The notes: generated by a model not told the origin, from the sequence alone. Numbered from the stretch's first letter, positions 49,401 through 62,819 are shown. The stretch is 64,000 bases of DNA from Hirsutella rhossiliensis (GCF_020360975.1 NW_025408671.1:6076001-6140000), one strand, 5' to 3'. Numbers and translations: made by a program.

Positions 49401-52400
49401 TTAATAAGACCTACGTACTAACTAATACGGCTATATAACCTAGTATCCGATATAAATAAAATAAAGGATATAATATAAAGATCTAAAGAGTTATTATTAC
49501 TCTAAGGAAAGACCTTAAATAAATTAATAAAGAGCTTAAGTTAAGGGAAACTAGCTCTTAAAAGAAAGAATAAAGCCTATAAGATAGAATAAAGAATATC
49601 CTATAAGAATACCGGAAATATAATAAACTCTTTAAGGAAGAACTTAAGATAGGGTTACCTAAATATAGCTAATAGGACTATAAAATTTATCTTAAGGATA
49701 GAATAACGCTAACGGTCTATAAAATCTATAACCTAAACGAAAAGCAACTATAAACGCTATGCGACTACCTTAACGAGAATCTTTAAAAGGGATATATATA
49801 AACGTTAATATCTAAAGTAGGCTATCTAGTTATATTTATTTTAAAGAAAAACGGTAAGCTATAACTAGTTATCGACTATAGACGCTTAAACGATATTATA
49901 ATAAAGGACCGAATACTATTACTACTTATATCGGAACTATAAGATCGACTATATAGTAAAAAATAGTTTATAGCCCTTAACCTTAAAGGCGCCTATAACT
50001 TAATATATATAAAAAAGGGATATAAATAGATAATAGCCTTTAAAACGAAATTTAGACTATTTAAATATCTAGTAATACTATTTAAACTTATAAATATACT
50101 AGCTACCTTTTAATAGATAATTAATAATATCCTATGCGAATACTTAGATATCTTTATAGTAATATACTTAGATAATATCTTAATCTTCTCGGATACCTTA
50201 GAAGAATATAAGGAATACGTTTATAAGGTACTCCGCGTACTTTAAAATATAAAGTTACTAGTTAAACTAAAGAAAAGTAAGTTTTATATATAGGAAGTAG
50301 ACTTCCTTAGATATACGATCTTACTAAAAGAGATATAAATATAATAAGATAAAATTAACTTAGTTAAAAAATAGCTAATACTAAAGAACGTTAAGGATAT
50401 ATAAAGTTTCCTAGGATTTATAAATTACTATTAACGATTTATTAAAGATTTTAGAAAGATTATAGTATTACTATATAACTTAATAAAGAAAGAAAAAGAA
50501 TTTATATAGGACGATAAAGCTAACGAAGCTTTTAAATATATTAAGACTATAATTACGTAAGAACTAGTCTTAACTACCTTCGATCTAAAATAATAAATCG
50601 AACTTAAAACTAATATATTAGACTTTACTCTAAGAGTATAAATTAGATAAAAAGATAATAAAGGAAAACTATAACTAATTATATTCTACTTAAAGAAGCT
50701 ATATAGCAAAGAACTTAATTACCTTATCTATAATAAAGAATTCCTTATAATTATTTAAGCTTTTAAGGAATTTCGATACTACCTTCTTAAAAGTAAATAT
50801 AAAGTTAAAGTCTATATAGACTATAAGAATATCTTATATTTTATAACGACGTAATAGTTAAACGGATAATAGATCCGATAGGCCGAATATTTATTAGAAT
50901 TTAACTACGAAATAATCTATAGAAAAGGAATAGAAAATGGTTAAGCTAATACCCTTAGTCGACGAAGTAACTATAATATAAGAGCACTTATAGCGAAAGG
51001 ATAGCTCTTAGAAATTAATAAAAACGGGAATTACTAGCAACGATAGCTAAATATAATATTTAAAGTATAACCTAATAACTCGACTTATTAAAAGATCCTA
51101 AAATAGATAAAAGAATATAAAGTATTAAACGGATATAATATAAGATATTTAGAAGTTTTAATATATAAAAATAAAATCTAAATACTACTAAAATTATAAG
51201 ATAAAGTTATATAAGATATATATAAATATTTAATATATAGATACTAAGGAATCTAAAGAATAATAAAACGGATTAAACGATAATATAACTTCTTATAGCT
51301 TAAAGAAGTAGTATAATAAGTTATTAAAGAATATAAACTTTATATATAAAGTAAAGCTAAATAATATAAACTATATAGAGAATTATAACCGCTACTAGTA
51401 CTAGAGAAACTATAGGATTTAATAGCTTTCGACTATATTATAAAGCTACTACCGTTAAAAGAACCTATAACTAACGTTAAGTATAATAGTATATTCGTTA
51501 TTACTAATAGATTAACGAAATATAAATACTTTTTACTATATAAAGAAGTAAGTAATATAGAAGAGCTAGTATATATATTCCTATAAATAATTATTAGTAA
51601 TTATAAACTACTAAACGAGATTATCTTTAATAAAGGAAGTATATTTATAGCTAAGTTTTAGTAAGCTCTTATAGTATAATTAGGAATAAAATATAAGCTT
51701 AGTATAGCTTATTACCTATAAATAGATAGATAAATAAAACGACTTAACTAAACGCTTAAATAATATTTACGATACTATATTAGCTACGAATAAAACAATT
51801 AAGTTAAATAGCTACTAATAGCGTAACTAGCTTATAATAGCTTAGTTATAGAAATAACTAAGCTCTTACTAGTATATACTAATTACGGATATAACCTAGA
51901 AGTATTTAAGGTTACTCGATAAGGACTATAAGCGGAATAAGCGATACTATAAGTAGATTAGCTATAAAAATTATATAAAGAAATATAATAAGAACTTTAA
52001 TTTATTAGAGAATAAATATCTACTTACTATAATCGGAAAAGATTATAGGGACTAATCTTTTAAGAGGGAGATATAGTCTACCTTATATAACGAAATATTA
52101 AAATAAAATAACTAAGTAATAAATTAGATTTTAAGAAACTTAGACCGTTTAAGGTTAAGGAAACTATTTTAAAAGTTAACTATAAACTTTCGCTACTAAT
52201 AATAATATAGATATACCTAATATTTTATATCTTATTATTAAAACTAGCGCTATAAAACGCTAAACTATAGGAAAAAATCGAAGTTAACGACGATTAAGAA
52301 TATAAAGTAAAATAAATACTAGATATAAGAAAATAAGGTTAGTAATAAAAATACCTTATTAAGTAGAAGGGATATAGACTAGAGGAAAATACCTAGGAAC

Positions 52401-52450
52401 TACTTAAGCACTTAACCTACTATAGCTCTCTACTTCGATAATTTTACTAA
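46480..52450 (+). pseudogene. G2 gag-pol-chromodomain relic
   Basis: gag covers about 46480-47400, with SDYTTKFYQIT-like and FYNKLKEEVKDELY segments and a mutated knuckle CFNYKKLRYYFKEYR near 47180 (from a CCHC knuckle). RT starts near 49790 with KKNGKLQLVIDYRRLNDI. The catalytic box is YLDNILIFSD near 50170 (from YLDDILIFSD). RNase H/connection continues with SFLGFINYYQRFIKDF near 50410. Integrase covers about 51200-52000, with FVITNRLTKYKYF near 51500 and IAYYLQIDR near 51700 (from AYHPQTDG). The C-terminus is a chromodomain with YLIKQKGYRLEENTQELLKH near 52350. Stops are TAG/TAA only where I checked. Confidence 0.85.
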
Positions 52451-53224
52451 AAGGTTTAGGAGGGATTAAAGGACTAAGATCTATAAACTCCTTACTAATA
52501 CTAAATAAGGACTAATTCGCCTTATTAAGAACGCTTAACGATTATAAGTTATTTACTACCTAATACTTATATATATTAAGTATAGGCAAAACGCTATCCT
52601 TAGTATCTACTTCTTAGATATTACGATAAAATAACTTAAAACTCTTTTCCTTTATACGATTCCGAATCTTTTAAATATAAGCTAAACGATTAACGGCGAT
52701 AGATATTTATAACTAAAGATTTATAAGCTATACCTAAAGCTCTAATAAGGCTTCCCTAGCTTTCTCCTCTTTAAAATATAGCTTACGCTACTCCGCTAAT
52801 AATTTAGTTACTAAAAGAAATATATTAGCTACTACGCGTAGAAAGAATTAAAAGATACTTATAAGAAGAGGCTATTAAAACACTATTATAATAGGGACGA
52901 CTACTAGTAATATAATTATTATAGCGCGAAGAATTTTCGGCTATCCGATAATTCGTCTTCTTTGCCTTAAAGTATTAAGTATACGGTATATTAGTAGGAT
53001 CTCTACTTAAGTCGATATATTCGGTAAGAGTAGCGCGCTTAGAGGCTTTTCGGGAACGATTTTTAAGTATACGACTAGATATACTATTAATAGTATATCC
53101 TAAAAGGATAAAGAGATAAAGAACGATATACTTACGCACGATATAATAAGGGTATATTTATATACGGCGGCTAAGGCAGCTATAGTAGGTCTTACGGATA
53201 AGACTAAAAGGAGGGGAGATATTA

Positions 53225-53674
53225 TATTACGACTATAGCTACTAGGCCGCTAACGGTCGACCGCGTTAAGTATATAATACGGTCTAATAGATAAATAGTC
53301 GGTATAACTATCTAATAGATATAGGATCGAGGGGATCGTAGAGATCTAAGTAATCTAGGATTAACGGGATTACTACGCTTTATACGATCTAACGTTAGGG
53401 ATTATAGCTAGGCCTATAATCTAAGGATAGTCTCTATAGGTATATATAGCTACCTACTTTTACTCCTTTAAATAAATAGCTCTCTAGCTTTTAATATAGA
53501 TCTTTATTATAATTCTATCTCTAATTCTAATTACTTAGTTATAGTCTATAGTCTACGACCTCCGACTTATTACTAACGTAATATACTTATTATTGCTTAG
53601 ACCACGCCCTATTATATCTGCTAATATAAACCCCTTAATAGGTTTATCTCTTAGGAATAATACTGGTCGTTATA
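53225..53674 (+). repeat. G2 3' LTR
   Basis: 450-bp partner of 45824-46273, collinear throughout. Confidence 0.9.
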
Positions 53675-53989
53675 TTTAAGGGGGGGGGGGCCGCCTCTTA
53701 GTATAGCTTCTACTTCCTATAGTACTATTAAGTTAAAGCCGGCCTAGTAGTAAAGCGCTAACTAAGCTAGCTTATATCTCTTTTATATATTCTAGAATAG
53801 TACTTTTAGTTATATATAGGTAAGGTCGGGGTAAAAGGGGTCGTCTATATAGGGAGGGAGGCGCTTTATCTCCTAGCGCTTCTCTATCTACTATACCTAC
53901 GAATATCGTTCGTACTTAGTTCGGCCTCCTTAGCCCTACTAGCCGGCGGGTGTCTTAAGCTCGACCTCTTATCTTAGCGCGGTCTACCT

Positions 53990-55270
53990 AGTCCCCGCTT
54001 CTAGACTACGGTCGATTTAAGAATGCCCTAGGTTTTGATAGTAGGGAGCACCTATTACTTAGTATATATCTAGGTATTCGCGAACCGTTAAGGTCGATAT
54101 AAGTAGTTTTCCCTTGCTTTTTCCTAGGCTTTATTCGCTATAGGGTAGGTCTAGGTCTATAATAGGTAGTTCCCTTAGTATAAGATATAGTTATAGGGGA
54201 TTTCGCCCTTCTTAGCCTTATATTTATCCTCGCCTCTATTATATACTATACTCCTATATTAGCTATAGAGTTATATCGATATATATCGCCTAGCGATATA
54301 GCTATATCTATAGTAGTTATAGCACCTCTATAGTTAGACTAACTCGTTATAGGGTTTATATTAAAAGATCTATACTTTAAGGACTAAGCCTAGGTTATAG
54401 AGCCTATTAGCTTCCTCTAAGCTACCGACCCTAATAAGTATAGTCGTCGCCGTTAATATCTTAGATCGGGGGTATAGTGCCTAGGCCTAGAGGACCTCGA
54501 CTTTATTCGCCTTTATAATCTTATAAAGTAATCGCTCCTTATCTATTATCGCTACCCTTAAAGGGACGTTCTTAGCGACTACTATATACGCGCGGCAGGA
54601 GATCGTAGCCTCTAGTCTAAATACGGCCTTAACCTAGCCTTAGTCCCTTTAATAGGCTCTCGCCGCGGTATTAAATATAACCGCGATATCTTTACTTTAA
54701 AGGCGCCTTACCGCTATAGCGCTTATAGCTTTTAAGGCTATATTTACCGCCTTTACTATATCCTTTAGTTCGCGGCTTAGGATTTCGGGCAATGCCTTAG
54801 TAGGGACTACGATAATCTCGCGTTTATAGCGCGGTAGGACCTATTTTACTATAGCTTTATATTAGGTCGGTCCCTTAGTCTCGGCTACGACCGCGGCCTA
54901 GGTTCGCTTAGGGCCCCCTAGGCCTAAAGCGATGCCTAGGCGGAGTTCTTCCTTAACTACCTCCTTAATTATATCCCGGATTATTATCTTAAAGCTCTTA
55001 TCTACGCGGAGCACCGCCGACGACGCGCTACTAGCGCGGCTTTTTACCCTAGAGAGCCGTTCGACTACTACCTATACCTTACTAAACTATACGCTTAGGA
55101 TAAAGCCCGCGAGTTCGTCGTATACTACTTTTTCTATAAGGTCGCTCGGCGCCTAGGCCGGTATCGTATCGCTGCTTTAGGTTTATTAACTTGCCCTATT
55201 AGGGTATATAAATTTAGGTAGCGTCTCTTCGCGCTACGCGCTCTAATCGAGCCTAGTACGTTAAGGGCCG
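53990..55270 (-). pseudogene. LINE C ORF1 (gag-like with zinc knuckles)
   Basis: Minus strand. The central part reads AKALKAISAIAVRRLQSKDI near 54700, KNVPLRVAIIDKERLL near 54550 and ILTATILIRVGSLEEANRL near 54430. A knuckle remnant RCYNYYRYSYIARRY at 54285-54330 is what CCHC knuckles (C-X2-C-X4-H-X4-C) give after Cys-to-Tyr RIP changes. The N-terminal part is less certain. A plus-strand ORF of 74 codons at 54932-55156 is an antisense shadow of this gene. Confidence 0.7.
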
Positions 55271-55429
55271 CTACTACGTTTACCTACCCCTTAGCCTTAG
55301 CGTAGTATCGTTACTAAGGGTAATTAATACTACTAAATTAATTCTTAGTATTAGTTAGTATTTTAGTCGTAATACGTACCTACTATAGGTATATATCGGT
55401 TTCGTAAGAAGTTTTTTTTAAAGCGGGAA

Positions 55430-58400
55430 CCTTAAATATAAGTATAAGAGGGGCGCGGTTTAGTATAGAAAAGGGAGTATAAAAGGATAAGGAAATTAAG
55501 TTCCTAAAATAAAAATAAATATAGGTAAATATAAAATTAGGTTACTATTTACCGCGGGCGGCCTATTAATACTTATTAGCTAGTTAACCTATTCTTAGAC
55601 TTCTAAGAAAACGAACGATAATAGCGCGTACTATATACTATTATTTCTCCCTTAGCTATAGCGGCTTATACTATAATATAGCGCGCGCGTAGAGCTTTTA
55701 AGTATAGGTAATACGACCTTATAATACTCCTTACTATATAGTAAATTCTTTAATAAGGTCTTTAGCGATAATATCCTTAGCAGCTACCTAGGAATTATAG
55801 CTACTTAGCTAGCCTTTCTAGCTAATAAGGTATTTTATATAAGCGGTCCCTTAGCTATATCTATAAGTTCTAGAGTTAAGGATTCTTTTAACTTCCTAGT
55901 AGTTAGTATTAGGTTCTAGGCCGGGTCGGGCGTCTAGTCGTTTAGCTAGCTATAGCTATACGATAGAAATAATATCGTAAATATTTAGGGATCTAGCTAG
56001 GTCGAGGCGGTAGGCTAGATAGCCGATCTACTTAAGGACTTCGAACGGTCCTATATAGCGTTCCTTTAACTTTACTACCTATCTATTAGCTACGCTATAT
56101 CCTTTCCTTAGCTAAAGCTATACTTAGTTTCTAGGTTTAAACTCTAGTATTTAGTACTTCGCGTTATACCGCTTTTTTATTCCTACCTAAGCTAAAGCGA
56201 TTAAGATCCTAGCTTAGTTTTAGAGTATCTCCCTATTTATTTATAAGGGGCCTTCTCTAAGGTATCGCCTACTATTATCTATCTATATCTTAGTTAGTAG
56301 CTTACTTAGAGAAGTACCGATTACTATAAAGTAAGAGTTATTAAGGGTAAATTAAAGTAGTAGTAACGCGTCGACCTATTAATAGGATAGGAAGTTAGTT
56401 ATAAAGAACTAAAGCGCGGTTTTAACTACTTAGTTATATCGTTTTAATAAGCCGTTAGTCTAGGGATACTAAGCTATAGATACTAGTAACTTAGACCTAT
56501 ATATTATCTATAGTCCTTTTTAGAACGCTAAAAGGAACTTAAGGTCTTAGTTAAAGATAATTTAAGTAGGAATCCTTTAGTTATAGCGTATTAACTTAGT
56601 AAATAGTACCTTAGCTTAGTTTTCTATAGTAAACTAATTATAGCCTAAGATAAGGAGCTTTATTTTTAAGAACTTATTAGTTACCGTTAGTAGTATATTA
56701 TAATAGACCTTAATAGGCAGTATCTATAGAGTTTAGTCTATAAGGACGTTTAGGAGTCTTATAATAAAATCTATAGCGATTATATAGAAAGGTAAGGCTA
56801 GGGATATAATTAAAACTAACTTATTAAAGGCCTTTAACTAGTTAGTTTAGTTCTTATAGTAAGCGTTATACTTATTAATAAAGCCGTCGATAAGTTTCTT
56901 AAGGCTAGTAATAGCGAACGTAAAAGATAACTCCTCTTATATCCTTTACCGTCTAAGGTAAAATTTACGCGTATAGTTATTAGCGATAATTTCCTTAGCG
57001 TAGATAGTAAGGATATAGAGCCGATAACGACCTTTAGACTTAACTAAGTAAAGTAACTTATTTCGCTAAATAAATAAGAGACTAACCTAGGACTTATCGT
57101 TTCTAAGCTACTTTAATATACTAGCCTACCGTAGTTCTTTCGCGTATACTCCTTAGATCTTCTAGCGTAGGTTAGGTTAGATAAAGGGTTCTATAACTAT
57201 ATATATATATTTAACTAGCGCTTTATCTTCCTAAACGTAGTCTAATTCCCTAGGTTTATATTTCCTAGGTATTATAGATAGTAGTTAAGATAGTATATTA
57301 ATAAGGATATTAGCGGTTCTAAGAATATACTAGACCTTTAAGGGAAACTAGCTAAGGTATTATAAAGTAAGTATAAGCCGATTATTAGTTTTTATATTAA
57401 TAGTAAATAGCGATATTTACTTTAAGATTACGCTAATAGCGGTATAGTTAGTTAGTACGACGACCTTTAATAGTAAGGTAGAGATAATATATAACCGGAG
57501 CTTCCGATATACCTAAGAAAGATAAGTAACTTTAAGTTTAGTAGGCTAGTATCTAGGTTCTCTACTAGTTAAGCGTTTATTAAGGTAAAGGATTAGCTAA
57601 ATACTTATCTAAAGTAAGGTCCTTCCTAGGTTCTAGTCTACCCTTAGTATAAGGTAAAAGGCTACTACTATAAAGCCTAGCTCGTAGCTAGCGTTGATTT
57701 ATAAGAATAATAGCCGTTATAAGTTAAAATAGTATAGCTACGTTAGTTCTATAAGAGCGTTCGTAATATCTTAAAAGGCCTATTCCTTTACTAAGGAAGG
57801 TTAGTACGTTGCCTTAGAGGTATATCTATTCCTTACCGATCCTTTAAGTAGCGCTTAACTATCTTATACTTCCTTAAGTATCGCTGTTTTTTAAACCTAG
57901 AGCGCCTCTACCCTTTAAGAGAAGTAAGCTATTAAGTGCTATAGCTAGTTAACTAAGCTAAGCTACTTTTCTAGTACTAATAGGGTATTTAGAAACTCTA
58001 TATCCTATAATACCTATACTTATTCTTTAGTATTTATTAGGCCGATACTATTAACTTAAAATCCTAATAGTTTTATAGATAGGTAGCTTAAGAATAATTT
58101 TAATCTAGCTAAGGCTAGGTTATAGTCTATAAAGAGTTAGAAAATAGCTTAAAGGTAACGAATATAGTTATCTTCTATATCTAAGTATATTATAATATTA
58201 TCGATATACTTAGAGGAATATTCTATATATTCCTAGAGGATTTAGTCTATAAATCTTTAAACGTATATAGGTAAGTTCTTATATCCTATTAAGGCTACTA
58301 TTAGTCGTTCTAAGCCTTTATAGCTAATTACTATAAACCTTTCCTAATACTCTTTATAGATAAGGAACTAATAAAAGAAAGACCGAGCGTTTATAGCGGA

Positions 58401-61400
58401 AATAAAGCGTTTCCCTTATAGCTTCTAGATTATATCTCCTTAGAGCGGTATTAAGTAAGCGTCTAAGATAGCTATACTATTAAGAGCGCGTAGGTTTATT
58501 ACTATTCGGCCCTTTTCGTTACTATATATAGTTCTTTAGACTATAAATATAGGGTAAGCGAACGGGGTTACCTCTATAGCTTATTCTATATACCCCTTTT
58601 AGTATAGGTCCTTATATATTTAGTCGATTAATACCTTATCCTTCTAGCTAAGTAAGTAAGCTTTAGACGCTAGTTTATATAAGTACTAATTTTCTATTAG
58701 TAGAATATATATATAGTAGTCTAGGTAGACCTTAATAGTACCCTAGTCCTTTTATAGGGTTAGGAAAGAGGTAACTATACATTAGATCTTTTCTATAAAT
58801 ATAAGGTCTTAATTATAGATTTTAACGTCCTTTAAAGTAGTTATTTCTAAGAGGCTATAGTCTTATATAATCCCGATCTTATAGTTCGGAGTCTATTTAT
58901 ACGTCTATAAAAGGAGTTCCCCTTTAATAGACTTAGGGCTCCCTTCTTTTAGGGTTTCTACTAATAGGTTAGTGACTTAGTATAGGTCGCTATATTCTAT
59001 AGTTTTCTATATAGCTAGCTCTTTAGTCGGAGTTACCTTAGCTAGGGTTTCCTTAGGTAGGTCGATCTATAAAAACTATATTTTATTACTAAGGTCTATT
59101 AGTATTCCTAAGTACTATCCTTTCTTAAATCTAATATAGCGAGTAGTAGTATTAACCGCTATAACTAGAGTTATACTTTAGATTAGGTTATAGGCTAATA
59201 ATAGGTCTCTTAGAAAGAATACTAAGTTATAATCCCTTAGTATATCCTTAATCTACGCTAGTAGGCGTTCTATCCTATATATAGGGACGTCGACGTTAGC
59301 TTAGTATATAACTTAACGATAGATCGCGTAGCCCTATTAGGTCGAGTAAGCTATAACTATTAAGTTACCGTATAAGCTAATAGATATTATTCCCTTAGAA
59401 TTTAAGATATTAACTTTATTTAATACCGAGAAATCTTATCTAAGTAATAATCCTATAGATAGGGTCTAGACTACCTAGGCGCTAATAGTAAGTTATCTAA
59501 CCTTAAATCCCGTTCCTTATTTCCCTAGGATATTTATTATTAAGGTCGCTTAACCCTTAGTTTAGCTTTTTCCTATACTAGATAGTAGGACCTACTAAGT
59601 TATATCGAGGGTTATATCGTTAAAGTAGTTAAGCTAGTCTTTCTTAATTATAGAGCGGGCTATACTAGAGTCTATATATACGTTTAATAGCTAGTCTAGG
59701 CCTTTAGTTCTAAAGATAAATATCTAAGCGTACGTAAACTAAGATAGCTTTAATAGATCCGATATTTTAGTTTATAGCGCCGCTCTTATAGTTAGCTAGT
59801 TCCTTAGTATTCTAGGCGAACGGCTCGGTCTTATAGGTTCTACTTTTATTATATTAAGAATAAATAGGATCTTATCTTTTATTTCTTTAGTTTCTTCTCT
59901 TATATTAACGGTAGTATTACTATCTTCTAGCCCTTTATCCTAGGTAAATAAGATTTAGTTTTATATTTCCTAGGAAAGATAGATCCCGCCTTAGTCGTTA
60001 GTTAGTGCCGCTTAAAGCTAATAGGCGAGGTTAATAACGATTAGGTTTTCCTAAGAGCCCTCCTTTAGTTTTAAATCCTAAGGCCGTAGTCCGGTTTAAG
60101 GACTAGTTAACTAGTTTAGTACTAGGCCTATATCTACCTAGCGTAGATTATTTTATCTTAATATAGTTATTATATTTCCTTTCTATTAGAATTATCCTCG
60201 TTCCTAGGGTTTCTAGCTAGTTAGTTTAGCTATAGATAAGGTAGAGTTTACTATAGTCTCGTTCTTAGTTTCGCGTAACCCGCCTTATATACGTTCTTTT
60301 ACTACGTTACTTATCTTCCCCTACGACCTAACCGTTAGCTTAGATTTTAATTATAAGATAAGTTACTTATAGTTATTAATCTAGGTATTAAATAATTCTA
60401 AACTAGTAGGTCGGCGGAATAATTCTTATAGTAATACGTTTAGTTATTAATAGACTAGTATCGTAAGGTGCTCTTTTAAGTATAGTACTACTTTTGCCTT
60501 TTAGCGGAGCTTTAATATCTATCTATAGAAGTCGGCTCCGTTTATAATATCTAAGGTAATAAATCGTTCTATTTATAATAATCTTAAAGCTACTTTTAGC
60601 TAGATAGCAAAGCGTTTTTATAGTTTAGTATACTAAGCGGTATATCCTTAGTCTAAGGTATAAAGTATAGCTTAGTTAGATTTACTAAGATCGCTAGAAT
60701 ACTATTCGATAGTAGTTCCGCGGAGTAAACTAAGGATAAGTATTACTAGTTCGTTAGCGTATTCTAGTCCGCGGATAGCTACCTATTTTAGGGAATTAAT
60801 AAATCGATCGACGCTTTTATATATAATCGTTTTCTTAGTTTCTTTAAAGACGTTAAACGTTATATTAAAGGGGCTAGTAAGGTTAAACTTCCCTATATCT
60901 TTTAGTTTAATACGTATTAAGGGTGCTCGAGGAGGGTTTATAGCAGTATTATCCTTAGTATCTCTTACTATAGCTTCTACTAGTAGTTTTATAAGAGCTT
61001 CTTTTATAATTAGACTTACTAGCTAGTTCGCTAGGGTTATTATCGCGAACGTGCTATTAAGGGTAGTATTATTTAAAGGTTCTTCCTTACTTTATTTATT
61101 ATAGTTTAGTAAACTTCTTAGCGAACTTCTAAGGCTTTATCCTTTTAATAGAGGTAGTTAGGGCGGGGCGGGAGAAGCTATACTATACCGATTTCTATAT
61201 AGCTCTATTACTTATAGCTAATATTACTTTATTACTAGAACGTATTCTAGGTTATTAATTCGTTCTTATAGGCTTTAACGATTAGCTAGGTAAGCTAGTA
61301 AGTCGTATTATAGAAGTTCCGCTCTTAATTCCTCTAAGCGTTATTCCTACCGCTAAGGTAGGCGATCTAGCTATCTTCCGTTTCTATAAGCACTTAATAG

Positions 61401-61690
61401 GAAATATCTTAAAAATAGGTATCTTTCTAACCGCTAATAGAAGCTCTATAATACTTAAGCTTTAATACGTTAAAGTTCTACTTTTATCTAAAGTTCCCTA
61501 AGTATTTCTTCTATAAAAAGAGATTAGGAAGCTAGTATTCGTTAATACGCGAGTAAGAGCTTTCTTCCTAAGAAGATATTAAGGTTTATAGGTCGAGGTT
61601 AACTTATCCTTTTCCTTATTCTTTATCTTACGTTCTACTAGATATAGACTTTAGGAGAATAGATAGTTAAGGAAATTAGAATTACTACTA
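55430..61690 (-). pseudogene. G3 gag-pol-chromodomain relic
   Basis: Minus strand. RT is clear near 58300-58000: LPIYV, FIDQILQEYIEYSSKYIDNI around the box at 58190-58215 (from YIDDI), then IYLDIEDNYIRYLQAIF and LGFQVNSIGLINTKE. A chromodomain near 55860-55730 reads YIKYLISQKGQLSSYNS and AAKDIIAKDLIKEF (from YLVRWKG...W). Integrase is inferred between about 57300 and 56000 from position. gag is expected at about 60100-61650 but I could not confirm a knuckle. The element is dead. Confidence 0.75.
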
Positions 61691-61692
61691 TT

Positions 61693-62378
61693 TATTATAT
61701 ACTAGTCCCTTAGTATAGGGCTAGTACGTTAACCTTACCGTTTACTTAGATCCGGTATAGGTCTAACGGGTAATTAAACGGACTAGCTACTATATATAAT
61801 TAAACGTATTATATAGACTAGCTACTATACGTTATTACGCGTATTAAATATAGACTAGCTATTAGTCTTATAAGTTAAAGTAAGAGTAGTAATAACTATC
61901 TATATTTATCTCTACCCGCCTAAGATCTAGTAGGTTCTCTATCTTCTATATATACTATAGTAAGCGTAGGACCTTACTTAGGGCTTTAATTAAGTAATAT
62001 CTTAACCTTATAATTATATAATAATAGTACGGCGTATTAGCGGTATTTCCTAGTATTTTCCCTAGGTAGGTATAAGTATTTCTCTATAATTTCCCTGCTA
62101 TATCCTTATAGTAACTTCTTAGGGAAATATCGGTATAATCCCTAAGGAACTATTATTAATTAGGAAATCGTAGTGTATTTTCCGTGTAAAATATCCTTAG
62201 GGGAAATCTCCGTAAAATATCCGTATAATCCGCTCGGTTATCGTTTCTAGGATTTCCGGGTAATTTCCCGGAGTTTGCCTAGTAGCTTCCGGGTTCCTTC
62301 TTCCGCGGGGAGCCTTAGGAAGGGAGGCCGATATCGTTATAGGTACCTAGATTATCGACCGTAGGGTGTCCCGTAATA
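61693..62378 (-). repeat. G3 LTR, right (5' LTR)
   Basis: 686 bp, collinear with 37342-38027 and less mutated, especially in its last 250 bp. The target-site duplication CTAAG follows at 62379-62383. Confidence 0.9.
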
Positions 62379-62423
62379 CTAAGGCTTACGTAGGTCTAAG
62401 CGGCCGCCGGCTACCTAAGGGCG

Positions 62424-62819
62424 TATATAATAGGTTACGCCCTTATTTAAATAGCTAGCTAGCTAATAAATATAGAGCTAGGTTCTAGCTACCTAAGCTA
62501 ATAAGTATAGGGATAATAGAGCTAGCAGGGCTAGCACGATTAACGGGAAAGGGTAGGGTAGAGCTAGTAGTATAAGCCTAATTATATAGAATCCGCTAAT
62601 AAGGCAGCGCCGCGCCGCGCTTAAGGGAGGGCATTATATAAGAGTCTTTAATTATTATAGGTTATAAGCTTAGGCTATAGCCTAAGCTATATAGTTACGT
62701 ATAGAGGGCCGGATCTTATATATATATAGGCGGGCTAGCTATATATAAAAGAGCTCTATATAGCTTACTAATATTATCCTATAAATAGTACTTATATATA
62801 TACCTCTACTTACTTTATA
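62424..62819. repeat. R1 repeat, copy B
   Basis: About 396 bp matching 1039-1446. It shares the core gcgccgcgccgcgcttaag and the ending cttactttata. Copy A has a longer TA run near 1340. Confidence 0.6.

Larger units (their letters stand above)
45824..53674 (+). mobile_element. G2: chromodomain Gypsy nested in LINE C
   Basis: Two 450-bp LTRs (45824-46273, 53225-53674) bound a complete RIP-mutated Gypsy of 7,851 bp. The 5-bp flanks are TCTAG (45819-45823) and TTTAA (53675-53679), a target-site duplication altered by one C/T and one G/A change. LINE C continues on both sides. It is the fuller sister of G1 and gives the empty sites for the Copia and gag-only insertions. Confidence 0.9.
42600..55350 (-). 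mobile_element. LINE C: Tad-like LINE on the minus strand, split by G2
   Basis: A non-LTR element with both ORFs, RIP-mutated and interrupted by G2 at 45824-53674. ORF1 with CCHC knuckles lies near 54000-55270. ORF2 begins before 53680 and continues at 45823 with an endonuclease, then RT, then a C-terminal Cys/His region. There is no RNase H, unlike LINE A and B, so it is another family. The ends and target-site duplication were not found. Confidence 0.78.
37342..62378 (-). mobile_element. G3: outer Gypsy element, 25 kb with nested insertions
   Basis: The element is bounded by 686-bp LTRs at 37342-38027 and 61693-62378 and by the perfect target-site duplication CTAAG (37337-37341 and 62379-62383). 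The coding region is on the minus strand: gag near the right LTR, then protease, RT, integrase, and a chromodomain near 55730-55860. Between that and the left LTR lie LINE C (with G2 inside it) and two unidentified coding relics, X and Y. Without LINE C and G2, G3 would still be about 12 kb, long for a fungal Gypsy. So X and Y are either part of G3 or a further insertion with unseen ends. Confidence 0.88.

Noticed and set aside
54932..55156. Plus-strand ORF of 74 codons
   Set aside because: It is antisense to LINE C ORF1 in a RIP-mutated region and has no start context or domain.
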